Shown here piece after piece: positions 16,293-24,898 of a stretch of DNA of 64,000 bases. A model generated the notes under the pieces. It saw only the letters and a program-made list of their open reading frames with translations. It searched no databases and had not been told where the DNA came from. Position 1 is the stretch's first letter; each line of letters begins with the position of its first letter. Location of the stretch: NCBI RefSeq assembly GCF_024172185.1, contig NZ_JAMZEC010000001.1, forward strand, positions 3,658,001-3,722,000. The letters run 5' to 3'. The DNA comes from Nonomuraea roseoviolacea subsp. carminata. GTDB lineage: Bacteria > Actinomycetota > Actinomycetes > Streptosporangiales > Streptosporangiaceae. The position numbers were made by a program, and so were the translations under genes.

Positions 16293-17404
16293 GACAGGGT
16301 GGCGATCGCCTGGCGGCCGCCTTCGAGGAAGTCCGGCCACTGCCCGCCGTCCTTCTTGCTGCGGGGCTCGACGACGCCGTGCCAGTACTTGTTGAGGATG
16401 GCCAGGTCCTCCGGGCTGCGGCGGGCCAGCGAGCCGACCAGCGAGCCGGCGAGGGTCTGCGCGCGCAGGGTCCGGTCGCCGAAGAAGTGGCTGTGCAGGA
16501 TCGCGTCCTCCAGCACGCCGATCTGCTCGGCCGTGGACAGCGCCGACTCCAGCCGCTCGTCGTCGCTGGAGGCCGACTCGGAGGCGGCCCGCAGGTCGGC
16601 GAAGCTCTGCAGCAGGATGTCGAGCAGCGTGGGCGGCACGTCCAGCTCGATGCGGTGGCGGCGCAGCAGCTCGGTCGTGCGGAAGCGGACGATCTCCGCC
16701 TCGCTCTTCTTGTTCGTCACCACCGGGATCCGGACGAAGTTGAAGCGCCGCTTCAGGGCCGACGACAGGTCGTTGACGCCCCGGTCGCGGCTGTTGGCGG
16801 TGGCGATGATGGAGAAGCCGGGCTTGGCGAAGACCACGTTGTCGTCGTCGAGCTCGGGGATCGACACGTACTTCTCGGACAGGATCGAGATGAGCGCGTC
16901 CTGGACGTCGCTGGTGGAGCGGGTCAGCTCCTCGAACCGGCCGATCACGCCCTGCTCCATCGCCGTCATGATCGGCGAGGGGATCATCGACTCGCGGGAC
17001 TGCCCCTTGGCGATCACCATGGAGACGTTCCACGAGTACTTGATGTGGTCTTCGGTGGTGCCGGCCGTGCCCTGGACGACCAGTGTCGAGTTACGGGAGA
17101 TCGCAGCGGACAGCAGCTCGGCCAGCCAGCTCTTGCCGGTGCCCGGGTCGCCGATCAGCAGCAGGCCCCGGTCGGAGGCGAGCGTCACGATGGCCCGCTC
17201 GACGAAGCTCCGGTCGCCGAACCACTTCTGCTTGATCTCGCGGTCGAGCCCGTCGGAGCGCTCGGAGCCGAGCACGAACAGCCGCACCATGCGGGGGCTC
17301 AGCCGCCACGAGAACGGCTTGGGCCCGTCGTCCACGGACTCCAGCCAGTCCAGCTCGTCGGCGTACTTCACCTCAGCGGGGGCACGCAGCATCTCGTCGG
17401 TCAT
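16289..17404 (-). CDS. MoxR-type AAA+ ATPase
   Basis: 371 aa from the ATG at 17404, 14 bp after the VWA gene stop. Walker A is GDPGTGKS at residues 85-92, a sensor-1-like ATANSRDRG lies at ~201-209, and SSALKRRFNFVRIPVV is the MoxR arginine-finger region. MoxR ATPases work as chaperones with VWA partners to remodel or activate target enzymes (for example in methanol dehydrogenase or RavA-ViaA systems). Here the VWA protein is encoded directly upstream and DUF5682 directly downstream with a 4-bp overlap. A longer reading frame extends upstream but covers the VWA gene, so the ATG at 17404 is preferred. Confidence 0.88.
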   Translation of the reverse strand: MTDEMLRAPAEVKYADELDWLESVDDGPKPFSWRLSPRMVRLFVLGSERSDGLDREIKQKWFGDRSFVERAIVTLASDRGLLLIGDPGTGKSWLAELLSAAISRNSTLVVQGTAGTTEDHIKYSWNVSMVIAKGQSRESMIPSPIMTAMEQGVIGRFEELTRSTSDVQDALISILSEKYVSIPELDDDNVVFAKPGFSIIATANSRDRGVNDLSSALKRRFNFVRIPVVTNKKSEAEIVRFRTTELLRRHRIELDVPPTLLDILLQSFADLRAASESASSDDERLESALSTAEQIGVLEDAILHSHFFGDRTLRAQTLAGSLVGSLARRSPEDLAILNKYWHGVVEPRSKKDGGQWPDFLEGGRQAIATLS

Positions 17405-17418
17405 GGGCGGGGACTCTC

Positions 17419-18768
17419 CTAGGTGAGGAAGCTCTTGAGCTCGAACACGAGTTTGCGGATGTGGCCGGAGATCACCGGGGTGCCGAGGTCCTTGAACTTC
17501 TGGCGGAACCACGGGTTGACGCTCTGCTGGCCGGAGCTGTTCACGGACCCGACGGGGATGAAGCGCACCCCGGAACGGTGGACGGCCTGGATCCCGTCGA
17601 ACAGCGGCTGCGACCTGTCGAACTCGTAGAAGTCGGAGATCCACACCATCACGGTGTTGCGCGGCTCGGCGATCTTCGGCCGGGCCATCGCCATCGCGAC
17701 GGGCCCGTCGTTGCCGCCGCCGAGGTTGGTCCGCAGCAGCACCTCGAACGGGTCGCTGACCCACGGCGTCAGGTCGATCGCCCGGGTGTCGTACGCGATG
17801 AGGTGGACGTCCACCTTCGGCAGCCCGGCGAAGATCGACGCGAGGATGGTGCAGTTGACCATCGAGTCGACCATGGACCCCGACTGGTCGACCACCACGA
17901 TCAGCCGCGAGGGCGTGTTCTTGCGGGCGGTCTGCCGGTAGAACAGGCGGTCGACGTAGAGGCGCTGGTCCTCGGGGCTCCAGTTGGTGAGGTTCTTCCA
18001 GATCGTCCGGTCGAGGTCGAGGTTGCGGAACACCCGCTTGGGCGGCACCGACCGGTCGATCTTGCCGACGCTGGTCTGCTCGACCTGGGTGCGCAGGACC
18101 TGGGCGACCTCGTCGACGAACCGGCGGATCAGCGCCTTGGCGTTGGCCAGCGCGATGCCCGACAGGTTGGCCTTGTCGCGCAGGAGCTGCTCGATGAGCG
18201 ACATGCTCGGGGTGAGCTGCCGGGCCAGCGCGGGGTCGGCCAGCACCTCGCGCAGGCGCATCCGGTTGACCAGGTCGCCTTCGAGACCGGCCAGGACGCC
18301 GCCCAGCTCGTGGCCGGCGGGGTGGCCCCGCAGGCCGCCGGGCTCGTGGCCGAGGGCGCGCTCGAACCAGCCGGCGTCCTGCTGCCAGCGGTTCAGGTCG
18401 CCGGCGGAGACGGCGCCCGAGCCGGTCGCGAACACGTTGAGCAGCAGCTTCGACACGAGCGCGGCCCGGCGCACCTCGTCGGCGCCGATCTCCTCCGACT
18501 CGGGCAGGCCGGGCGCCATCAGGCCGTCGAACTCGGCGGCCAGGTCGGGGAAGCGCTGGACGACGTTGTCGACCGAGACGGCCGGGTCGAGCAGGGCGGC
18601 GGGCAGACCGAGGTCGCCGACGACGGCCATGCTGCCGTTCTCCAGGGCGGGCTGCTCGTCGGCCTCGAAGACGCGGGACAGCAGTCGCCAGTAGAGGAGC
18701 TGCCGCCGGTTGGCGTCGGCGGAGCTCACGCCGGGCTCAGTGGGGGGCTCGGTGGGGGCTTCGCTCAT
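17419..18768 (-). CDS. VWA domain-containing protein with intact MIDAS
   Basis: 449 aa; the ATG overlaps the upstream gene's stop as ATGA. The N-terminal ~280 residues are helical (SWIM-operon specific region, with LIEQLLRDKANLSGIALANA). The C-terminal VWA domain has the metal-ion site DQSGS at 294-298, the Thr in LLRTNLGGGNDG and the Asp in VMVWISDFYEF, so all three MIDAS loops are present. VWA partners of MoxR ATPases recruit substrates to the ring. The arrangement in one tight operon with the ATPase strongly suggests a physical complex. Confidence 0.88.
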   Translation of the reverse strand: MSEAPTEPPTEPGVSSADANRRQLLYWRLLSRVFEADEQPALENGSMAVVGDLGLPAALLDPAVSVDNVVQRFPDLAAEFDGLMAPGLPESEEIGADEVRRAALVSKLLLNVFATGSGAVSAGDLNRWQQDAGWFERALGHEPGGLRGHPAGHELGGVLAGLEGDLVNRMRLREVLADPALARQLTPSMSLIEQLLRDKANLSGIALANAKALIRRFVDEVAQVLRTQVEQTSVGKIDRSVPPKRVFRNLDLDRTIWKNLTNWSPEDQRLYVDRLFYRQTARKNTPSRLIVVVDQSGSMVDSMVNCTILASIFAGLPKVDVHLIAYDTRAIDLTPWVSDPFEVLLRTNLGGGNDGPVAMAMARPKIAEPRNTVMVWISDFYEFDRSQPLFDGIQAVHRSGVRFIPVGSVNSSGQQSVNPWFRQKFKDLGTPVISGHIRKLVFELKSFLT

Positions 18769-20243
18769 CGCCGCAGCAACCGTCCCGCCCGCTCCTTGAG
18801 CACGGCAACGACGTCGCCGGCCTTCGCCTCGGCCTTGACCGCCTTGGGGTCGGTGGGGCCGAGCGCCCAGTCGCCGTTGCCGGCCTCGACCGGCTTGCGC
18901 TTGACCGTCGCCTGCACCGCCAGCGGCTGGAGGAGCCACCGGCCGGCGTCCCACCGGACCAGGCCCACGCAGGCGCTGGACGCCGCCACGAGCTGGGGCG
19001 TCAGCGGGCCGCAGGAGGGCAGCCGGTCCATGTCGAACGTGAGGGTCCCGCCGTCGAGGGTGAGCGTGCCGTCGTCGCTGGCCGTGTAGCCCTCCACCAG
19101 GACCGGCTCGGCGATCCGTACGGGATGCCGGTCGAGGGGCGGCACCGGCGCGGCCGGCGCGCCGGCGAGCTGGAGGCGGGCCACCGCGAACGGGTCGGCC
19201 GGCTCGCCCGCACGGGCCCGGTCGTCGTGCCAGACGAGGTCGCCGCCGGGCAGCAGGGGCATACCGGTCAGGTCGAGGGCGCGGTGCTCGGCCAGCGCGG
19301 CCAGGAGCACCGGGTGGCCCGTCAGCAGCCGCCACACGGACGGGCCGGTGATGGTGTCCACCTTCATGGCGCCGACGCTCGCGCGCACCAGCCGTTTCGG
19401 CTCGCCGCCCGCGGGCTCCAGCACGCCGTGGACCTGCACCTGTACGGCGGTGCCGTGCTCGTGGACGTCCACGCCGAGGACCAGCAGCCGCCCGGACACG
19501 GGGACCGCCCCATGCCCTCCGGCCGGCGCGCCCGGCTGGGCCAGCAGCACGGCCCGCGTCCACAGGTCGCCCCACCGGCGGGCGGGCAGGCTCGCCATCA
19601 GGCCGATCGGGACGGAGGCGGCCAGCTCGGCCGCGAGCCCGTCGAGCAGCACCGCGAGCCGGCGCGCGCCCGGCTCGGCGAGCAGCGCCTCGATCGTCTG
19701 GCTGGAAGCGGAGACGAGGTCGTGGTCGACGCCGCGCCAGCCGGTGATGGCCACCTCGTGCAGCCAGGACCGGCAGGCGGCGAGCAAATTTGCGGGCACG
19801 CCGCCCGGCCCTCCGGGCGCGTCCCGCCCACCGGCCGTTTCCGAGGCCGGGGTCGTGTCCGAGACCGGGGTCGCTGGTGGGGCTCCGGATGCGGGACGCG
19901 CGGCCGGCCAGGGGTCGCGGTCGCGGCCGAGGGCCGTGTCGAGCCGGTCGAGCAGGCCGTCGTGGACCGCGCCGAGCAGCGCGGCGCGGGCCGCGGCGAG
20001 CGCCGCCAGGTGCTCCTCGCCGACCGACCCAGCGGCGATCTTGGCCGCCGCCTCGGCCGCCCGCTCGCCCAGCGGGGTCCCGGCCATGGCCCCGGCCAGC
20101 GCCGTCAGCGCGCCGGCCCGCTCCTCGCCGAGCCGGGCGAACCCGCCCGCCAGCGCCTCGTCGAACCCCGCCACCAGCTCCAGCGCCTGCCCGGCCCCGG
20201 GGACGTCGCCGTCGAGCAGCGCGGCGATCTGCACTCCCAGCAT
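18765..20243 (-). CDS. hypothetical protein of the SWIM-VWA-MoxR operon, 492 aa
   Basis: The ATG shares one base with the SWIM-like gene stop (TGATG) and its own stop overlaps the VWA start (ATGA), so it is coupled on both sides. The N-terminal ~130 residues are alanine-rich helices. A Pro/Thr/Ser linker (residues ~110-145) is followed by WLHEVAITGWRGVDHDLVSA and a beta-rich C-terminal half with repeated VLVEGYTASDDGTLTL-like strands. I recognise no named family or catalytic motif. It is found between genes of a conserved-looking operon, so it is probably a structural or adaptor subunit of the same system; that is inference. Confidence 0.6.
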   Translation of the reverse strand: MLGVQIAALLDGDVPGAGQALELVAGFDEALAGGFARLGEERAGALTALAGAMAGTPLGERAAEAAAKIAAGSVGEEHLAALAAARAALLGAVHDGLLDRLDTALGRDRDPWPAARPASGAPPATPVSDTTPASETAGGRDAPGGPGGVPANLLAACRSWLHEVAITGWRGVDHDLVSASSQTIEALLAEPGARRLAVLLDGLAAELAASVPIGLMASLPARRWGDLWTRAVLLAQPGAPAGGHGAVPVSGRLLVLGVDVHEHGTAVQVQVHGVLEPAGGEPKRLVRASVGAMKVDTITGPSVWRLLTGHPVLLAALAEHRALDLTGMPLLPGGDLVWHDDRARAGEPADPFAVARLQLAGAPAAPVPPLDRHPVRIAEPVLVEGYTASDDGTLTLDGGTLTFDMDRLPSCGPLTPQLVAASSACVGLVRWDAGRWLLQPLAVQATVKRKPVEAGNGDWALGPTDPKAVKAEAKAGDVVAVLKERAGRLLRR

Positions 20244-20734
20244 CAGGCACCAGCTCCCGTCGCCGGGAACCAGTGCAGCTCGGTCACGGCCTGACCCGTG
20301 CCCGGCAGCTCCAGGTAGGCGAGGTGGCGCAGGAACCGGCTGAACACCATGGACGCCTGCGTCCGCTCGATCTCGCCGTCCAGGGCGCGGATCAGATTGC
20401 CGTCCTCGCCGACCTCGACGCGCAGGTAGCCGGCCACCCGGTCGAGGCCGTACTGGATGACGGCCTCGGCGACCAGCGCCTCCAGGTGCTTGCACGGCCC
20501 GCCGTACAGGCCGCCGCAGGGGCGGTTGTTGTTGGTGCTGCAACTCAAGGCGTGGGTGCCGGCGGCGATCGACGAGACGTACACCCGCTCGATGTCGGAG
20601 CCGCTCGACACGACGCCCTGCAGGCGCCCGTCGGCCAGCTCGACGAACGGCACCTTGGCCAGCTTGCGCGGCCGGACGGGCGGCACCACCGGCACCACGC
20701 TGCGCTGCTCCCACGCGGTCATGTCCGCGCTCAC
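20243..20734 (-). CDS. SWIM-type zinc-finger-like protein, first gene of the VWA-MoxR operon
   Basis: 163 aa from the GTG at 20734, chosen because GGGAGGTCGAGGG precedes it; an ATG four codons later is an alternative. The centre reads HALSCSTNNNRPCGGLYGGP then CKHLEALVAEAV. The final C-K-H and two upstream cysteines recall the SWIM zinc finger (CxCxnCxH), although the first pair is spaced C-x7-C instead of C-x-C, so the metal site may be altered. SWIM domains bind DNA or proteins. The 163-bp gap upstream, before the S9 peptidase stop, is the likely operon promoter. Confidence 0.7.
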   Translation of the reverse strand: MSADMTAWEQRSVVPVVPPVRPRKLAKVPFVELADGRLQGVVSSGSDIERVYVSSIAAGTHALSCSTNNNRPCGGLYGGPCKHLEALVAEAVIQYGLDRVAGYLRVEVGEDGNLIRALDGEIERTQASMVFSRFLRHLAYLELPGTGQAVTELHWFPATGAGA

Positions 20735-20897
20735 GAACCCTCGACCTCCCAGCACGTACGGCTCGCGGACGCCTGATCGTGCTGCGGCACTACGCGAACG
20801 GCCGATTTGATGATCCGAGAATGTACCGGAACCCACCGACAGTCCGGGACCGAACAAGATCACCCCAGTTCGGGGCCTCCGGAGAGGCCCCGGAGCG

Positions 20898-23153
20898 TCA
20901 GGAGGGCAGGGCGCGGCGCAGGAAGCCGAGCTGGTGCAGCAGCAGGTTCTCGGCCACGGACTCCTCGGCGGGCAGGTGGGTGGTGCCCGGCAGCGGCAGC
21001 ACCTCGTGCGGCCTCCCGGCCGCGAGCAGGGCCGCCGACATGCGCAGCGTGTGGGCGGGCGCCACGTTGTCGTCGGCCAGGCCGTGGATGAGCAGCAGCG
21101 GCCGGGTGAGCGACGCGGCCTCCAGGACGGGGGAGCAGCGGTCGTACGCCTCGGGATGCTCGTCCGGGTGACCGAGGTGGCGCTCGCGCCAGTGGGTGTC
21201 GTACAGCCGCTGGTCGGTGACGGGCGCGCCCGCGATGGCGGCGTGGAAGACGTCGGGCCTGCGCAGCACCGCCAGGGCGGCCAGGTACCCGCCGAACGAC
21301 CAGCCCCGGATCGCCACCCGCGACAGGTCCAGCGCGGACCGCCGGGCCGCCGCCTCGCGCAGCCCCTCCACCTGGTCGTCGAGCACCGGGCCGGCGAGGT
21401 CGAGGTGGATCTCCCGCTCCCAGGCCGGTCCGCGTCCCGGGGTGCCCCGGCCGTCGATCGCGAGCACCGCGAAGCCCTGCTCGGCGAACCACTGCGACAC
21501 GTACGTCCACCACGCCTGCTCGGCGGTCACCTTGCGCAGCGCCGGACCGCCGTACGGGTCCATGAGGACGGGCAGCGGGGCGTCGCCCGGCCGGTGCCAG
21601 GACGGCAGGAACAGGGCGGCGCGCAGCTCGCGGGGGCCGAGCGTGAGCAGCTCGGTCCGGGGCTCCAGCACGGAGCGTTGGGCGTACGAGACGATCTCCA
21701 CCGGCGCGCTCCCGGACGCCGGTGAGGAGGCGGTGTGGACGGTGACCCGGGTGCCGGGGCGGTCCAGGGTGCGGGAGAGGAGCACGGTGGTGCCGCCGCT
21801 CCGCACCGCGCCGTGGACGCCCGGCTCGGCGCTCAGAAGGCCCGCGCCGCTCCCTTGGGGGTGGGGGGCGGCGGTCAGGGGGTGGGCGCCGGTGTCCGGG
21901 TGGTACGACCAGACGTCGGTCCGCGTCGGCTCGTCCGTCGCCGCGAACAGCACGGTACGGCCGTCCACCGCCAGCACGCCGAGGAGCTGGAGGCCGGGCG
22001 GCGTCACGGGCACGCCGTCGGCCAGCAGCCGGCGCGTGCCCCCGATGTCGGCGGCGGTGAACAGCACCCCGGCCGCGTCCCTGACGGGCAGGCCGGGCAG
22101 GAGCTCCACCCAGGCGTCGTCGCGCTGCTCTGCCAGCACCCGCGTGGCCCCGGTGTCCGGGTCGAGGCCGAGCACCTGGACGTGCCGCTGGTCGCGGGTC
22201 TGCACGGACGCGTACGGCCCGGCGGCGTCCCAGCCCGCCTCGGTCAGGTACTCGAACCCCTCGGCGTCCCAGGAGACCGGGGTGGGCGCGGCCTCGCCCA
22301 CGGCGTCCGCGATCCACAGGCTCACCTCGGCGTTGGCCGTGCCGGCCGACGGGTAGGGGTGGCTGACGGCCGGCCGGGAGGGCTCTGCGGGGTCGGCCAG
22401 GTACCGCCGTCGCACCGGCGAGGTGTCCACCCGGGCGACGAGCAGCCGGGCGCCGTCGGGCGACCACCAGTAGCCGCGGTGCCGGCCCATCGACTCGCTC
22501 GCGACGTGCTCGGGGAGCCCGAAGGTGACCTCCGGCCCGTCCGGCACGGCCACCGCCCGGTCCTCGCCACCGGCCACGGTGCCCCCGCTCGCCACGGCGC
22601 CCCCGCCCTCCGGGGTGACCGCGCCATCCGGAACGCGCCCGCCCTCGTGGGTGACCGCCTCGTCCAGAGAGCGCTCATCCCCCAGGGTGACCACGCGGAG
22701 GGCGCCGCCGCTCACGTACGCGACGCGGCGCCCCGCCGGGTCCGGGCGCGGGTCGAGGACCGGCTCGGCCGCGGCGACCGGCCGTACCTCACCGTTGCTC
22801 ACCCGGACCGTCCACAACCGGCCGGACAGCGCGAAGGCCAGCAGCTCGCAGGCCGCGTCGGCGGCGTACGCGACGATCCCGGACGACAGCTCGCCGGCGC
22901 GCTGCCTGCGGGTGAGCTCCTCGGGCGAGAGCCGCTCGTCCGCGCCCATGACCAGCGCGCGGGGGTCGGCGAGGAGGCGTTCGCGGCCGGTGGCGACGTC
23001 GAGCGCCCACAGGCAGCTCACCGGATCGTCGCCGGCGCGGCTGCGCAGGAAGACCACGGTGGCGCCGTCGGGCGAGACGGTGATCTTGGCGGGCGCGCCG
23101 AGCGTGAACCGCCGGGTGCGGGCGAGCTGGCGAGGCAGGGAGGGGCCGGACAT
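20898..23153 (-). CDS. S9-family prolyl oligopeptidase / dipeptidyl peptidase IV-like serine peptidase
   Basis: 751 aa from the ATG at 23153 with GAAGGAG upstream. The N-terminal ~480 residues are a beta-propeller typical of DPP IV. The C-terminal alpha/beta hydrolase has the nucleophile in IRGWSFGGYLAAL, the acid in HGLADDNVAPAHT and the His in PGTTHLPAEES. It should cleave small peptides, in the cytoplasm since no signal is visible. A low-complexity loop at about 22.56-22.68 kb (VPDGAVTPEGGGAVASGG) is an odd insertion in the propeller. It is monocistronic, 163 bp from the SWIM operon start. Confidence 0.88.
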   Translation of the reverse strand: MSGPSLPRQLARTRRFTLGAPAKITVSPDGATVVFLRSRAGDDPVSCLWALDVATGRERLLADPRALVMGADERLSPEELTRRQRAGELSSGIVAYAADAACELLAFALSGRLWTVRVSNGEVRPVAAAEPVLDPRPDPAGRRVAYVSGGALRVVTLGDERSLDEAVTHEGGRVPDGAVTPEGGGAVASGGTVAGGEDRAVAVPDGPEVTFGLPEHVASESMGRHRGYWWSPDGARLLVARVDTSPVRRRYLADPAEPSRPAVSHPYPSAGTANAEVSLWIADAVGEAAPTPVSWDAEGFEYLTEAGWDAAGPYASVQTRDQRHVQVLGLDPDTGATRVLAEQRDDAWVELLPGLPVRDAAGVLFTAADIGGTRRLLADGVPVTPPGLQLLGVLAVDGRTVLFAATDEPTRTDVWSYHPDTGAHPLTAAPHPQGSGAGLLSAEPGVHGAVRSGGTTVLLSRTLDRPGTRVTVHTASSPASGSAPVEIVSYAQRSVLEPRTELLTLGPRELRAALFLPSWHRPGDAPLPVLMDPYGGPALRKVTAEQAWWTYVSQWFAEQGFAVLAIDGRGTPGRGPAWEREIHLDLAGPVLDDQVEGLREAAARRSALDLSRVAIRGWSFGGYLAALAVLRRPDVFHAAIAGAPVTDQRLYDTHWRERHLGHPDEHPEAYDRCSPVLEAASLTRPLLLIHGLADDNVAPAHTLRMSAALLAAGRPHEVLPLPGTTHLPAEESVAENLLLHQLGFLRRALPS

Positions 23154-23449
23154 GCTGCTCCTTCGGGTAGCGCGGGACGGCGGGGCGGGGCCCCGGCGCA
23201 CGCGACGGACATCCGAAAAGCAGCGTGGCCGCCCCGATGGAACAGGAGCGGCCGTATCAGTCCGGGTGACTCTAGCAGAGAGGGGCCGCGACCCGGGCCG
23301 CCCACGCCCGCGCGGGCCGGGCCTCCGGACTCGGCGATCTTCTCGTGCGCGTCCAGGTCCTTCGGCTAAAGTGACGGAAGCGCTTATTGATCGCATCCGT
23401 TGCAGATGCGGTCATGAGGGGCATCATGGCGATCCGGTGGGCGGTGTAG
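23154..23449. promoter_or_regulatory. divergent promoter region before the WXG-like/NlpC genes
   Basis: 296 bp without a convincing gene. Near 23387-23408 the inverted repeat cgcatc-cgttgca-gatgcg could form a small hairpin in the 5' leader of the WXG-like gene. A TAAAGT hexamer near 23366 is a possible -10. The SD before the ATG at 23450 is weak. Confidence 0.3.
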
Positions 23450-23749
23450 ATGGCGGGTCTCGATCTCCAGTACAAGGCGCTCGACGACGGTCAGGTCGTC
23501 GTGCGTGAGCTGGTCAAGGACTACAGCGCGACGGCGGGCGGCTATCCGGCCGCGGCGGCCGACTCCACGATGTTCGGCAAGCTCGACGGCGCCTCGGCCC
23601 TCGCGGGCCTGATCGACAGCGTCGAGCGGATCGCCAGCGACGACCTCGAGTACGCCCACCGCCGGCTCTCCGGCGTCGAGTCGGGCCTCGAAGAGGTCGA
23701 GACCAACAGCCGCAAGGCCACCAAGGCCGGCACCGTGGCGGCCGTCTGA
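23450..23749 (+). CDS. small WXG100-like helical protein
   Basis: 99 aa, predicted to be all-helical (LDLQYKALDDGQVVVRELVK, then GLIDSVERIASDDLEYAHRR). The size, helix-turn-helix hairpin pattern and adjacency to a WXG/NlpC-P60 protein suggest an ESX/WXG100-like partner, although no strict WXG motif is present. The stop TGA shares its last base with the ATG of the next gene (TGATG), so the two are made together, probably as a complex. No secretion genes of a type VII system are in the window. Confidence 0.6.
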   Translation: MAGLDLQYKALDDGQVVVRELVKDYSATAGGYPAAAADSTMFGKLDGASALAGLIDSVERIASDDLEYAHRRLSGVESGLEEVETNSRKATKAGTVAAV

Positions 23750-24858
23750 TGGGCGCGACCGAGACCGTTGACGGACTGCCCGGCGGCGGCGCCACCCTGG
23801 CCGGCCTGTTGGCGAAGGTCAACGGCAACCCGGCCGGCATCCGCGACGTCGCCAAGCGCTGGCGCGGCACGGCGAGCAAGGTCAGCACCGGCACCGGCAA
23901 GCTCGGCACCGCCGTCAAGAACATCGACGCCGGCTGGCAGGGCGGCTCCGCCGAGGACTTCGTCAAGTACATGCGCAACTACCAGGTCGCGGGCGACGCC
24001 CTGCATGACACCCTCAGCGGCTGCGCGGGAAGCCTCGACACCGTGGCCGACGCGCTGGAGACGGCCCATTCGAAGGTCAACGGCATCTGCGAGAACGTGC
24101 TCGCCCAGGTTCGCTCGTACAAGAAGTCGAACCCCGACGCGACCCAGGAGGAGTTCGACAAGGCCATCGCTCCGCTGGTCCGCCAGGCGATCGGCGAGGC
24201 CGAGCCGCACGTCTCGACCGCCAACAAGGCCGTCGGCGACGCCGAGAAGGCCATCCGGGAGTCGATCAAGGCCAAGCAGGTGACGTTCAGGGGCATCAAG
24301 CAGGTGAGCGACGACCCGTTCGGGACGACCGGCTGGCAGCCGACCCCCGTGCCCAAGTTCGGCACCACCTCGCTGGCCGGCTACGACGGCGGCGGCGGGA
24401 ACGGCGGCGCGCCGCCCGGCGGCTACCCCGGCGGGACCGGCGCCGTCGCCACGTCCTTCTCGGGCGGTGGCGGGACGCCCGTGCCGATCGTGGTGGGCAA
24501 CGGCACCGGGGCCGACATCGTCAACGCCGCGCGCCAGCACCTCGGCCGGCCGTACATCTGGGGCGCCAACGGTCCCACGGCGTTCGACTGCAGCGGCCTG
24601 GTCTACTACTCCATGAACCAGGCCGGCATCAAGGTCGGCGACGCGACCGCCGAATCCTACCGGCTCAGCGGCAAGCCCGTGATCGGCCCGCCGCAGCCCG
24701 GCGACCTCGTCTTCTTCGGCCAGCCGGCCACTCACGTCGGCATCTACATCGGCGACGGCCAGATGATCCACGCCCCCAAGCCCGGCGACGTGGTCAAGCA
24801 GTCGTCGGTCGCCAGCAACGCGGGCATCGGCACCGTCTCCTACCGCCGCTTCACCTGA
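23749..24858 (+). CDS. WXG100-like / NlpC-P60 cell-wall hydrolase fusion
   Basis: 369 aa. Residues ~25-150 form a helical WXG100-like region with DAGWQGGSAEDFVKYM near 63-78. A Gly/Pro-rich linker (GGGGNGGAPPGGYPGG) follows around residue 210. The last ~120 residues are an NlpC/P60 domain: catalytic Cys in TAFDCSGLVYYSM, His in PATHVGIYIGDG and the polar residue in MIHAPKPGD. Such enzymes cut peptide bonds in peptidoglycan stems. There is no Sec signal, so export through a type VII-like route via the WXG part is likely. Known for other actinobacterial proteins, this combination is inference here. Confidence 0.85.
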   Translation: MGATETVDGLPGGGATLAGLLAKVNGNPAGIRDVAKRWRGTASKVSTGTGKLGTAVKNIDAGWQGGSAEDFVKYMRNYQVAGDALHDTLSGCAGSLDTVADALETAHSKVNGICENVLAQVRSYKKSNPDATQEEFDKAIAPLVRQAIGEAEPHVSTANKAVGDAEKAIRESIKAKQVTFRGIKQVSDDPFGTTGWQPTPVPKFGTTSLAGYDGGGGNGGAPPGGYPGGTGAVATSFSGGGGTPVPIVVGNGTGADIVNAARQHLGRPYIWGANGPTAFDCSGLVYYSMNQAGIKVGDATAESYRLSGKPVIGPPQPGDLVFFGQPATHVGIYIGDGQMIHAPKPGDVVKQSSVASNAGIGTVSYRRFT

Positions 24859-24898
24859 CGCCCGGCATACCGCCGCCCACGGGGGTAGGGGCCGGGCC

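Noticed and set aside
13539..17426. A 1295-codon plus-strand open frame opposite DUF5682 and MoxR
   Set aside because: It is the antisense shadow of two well supported genes, a known artefact of very high GC third positions. Its protein has no domain.
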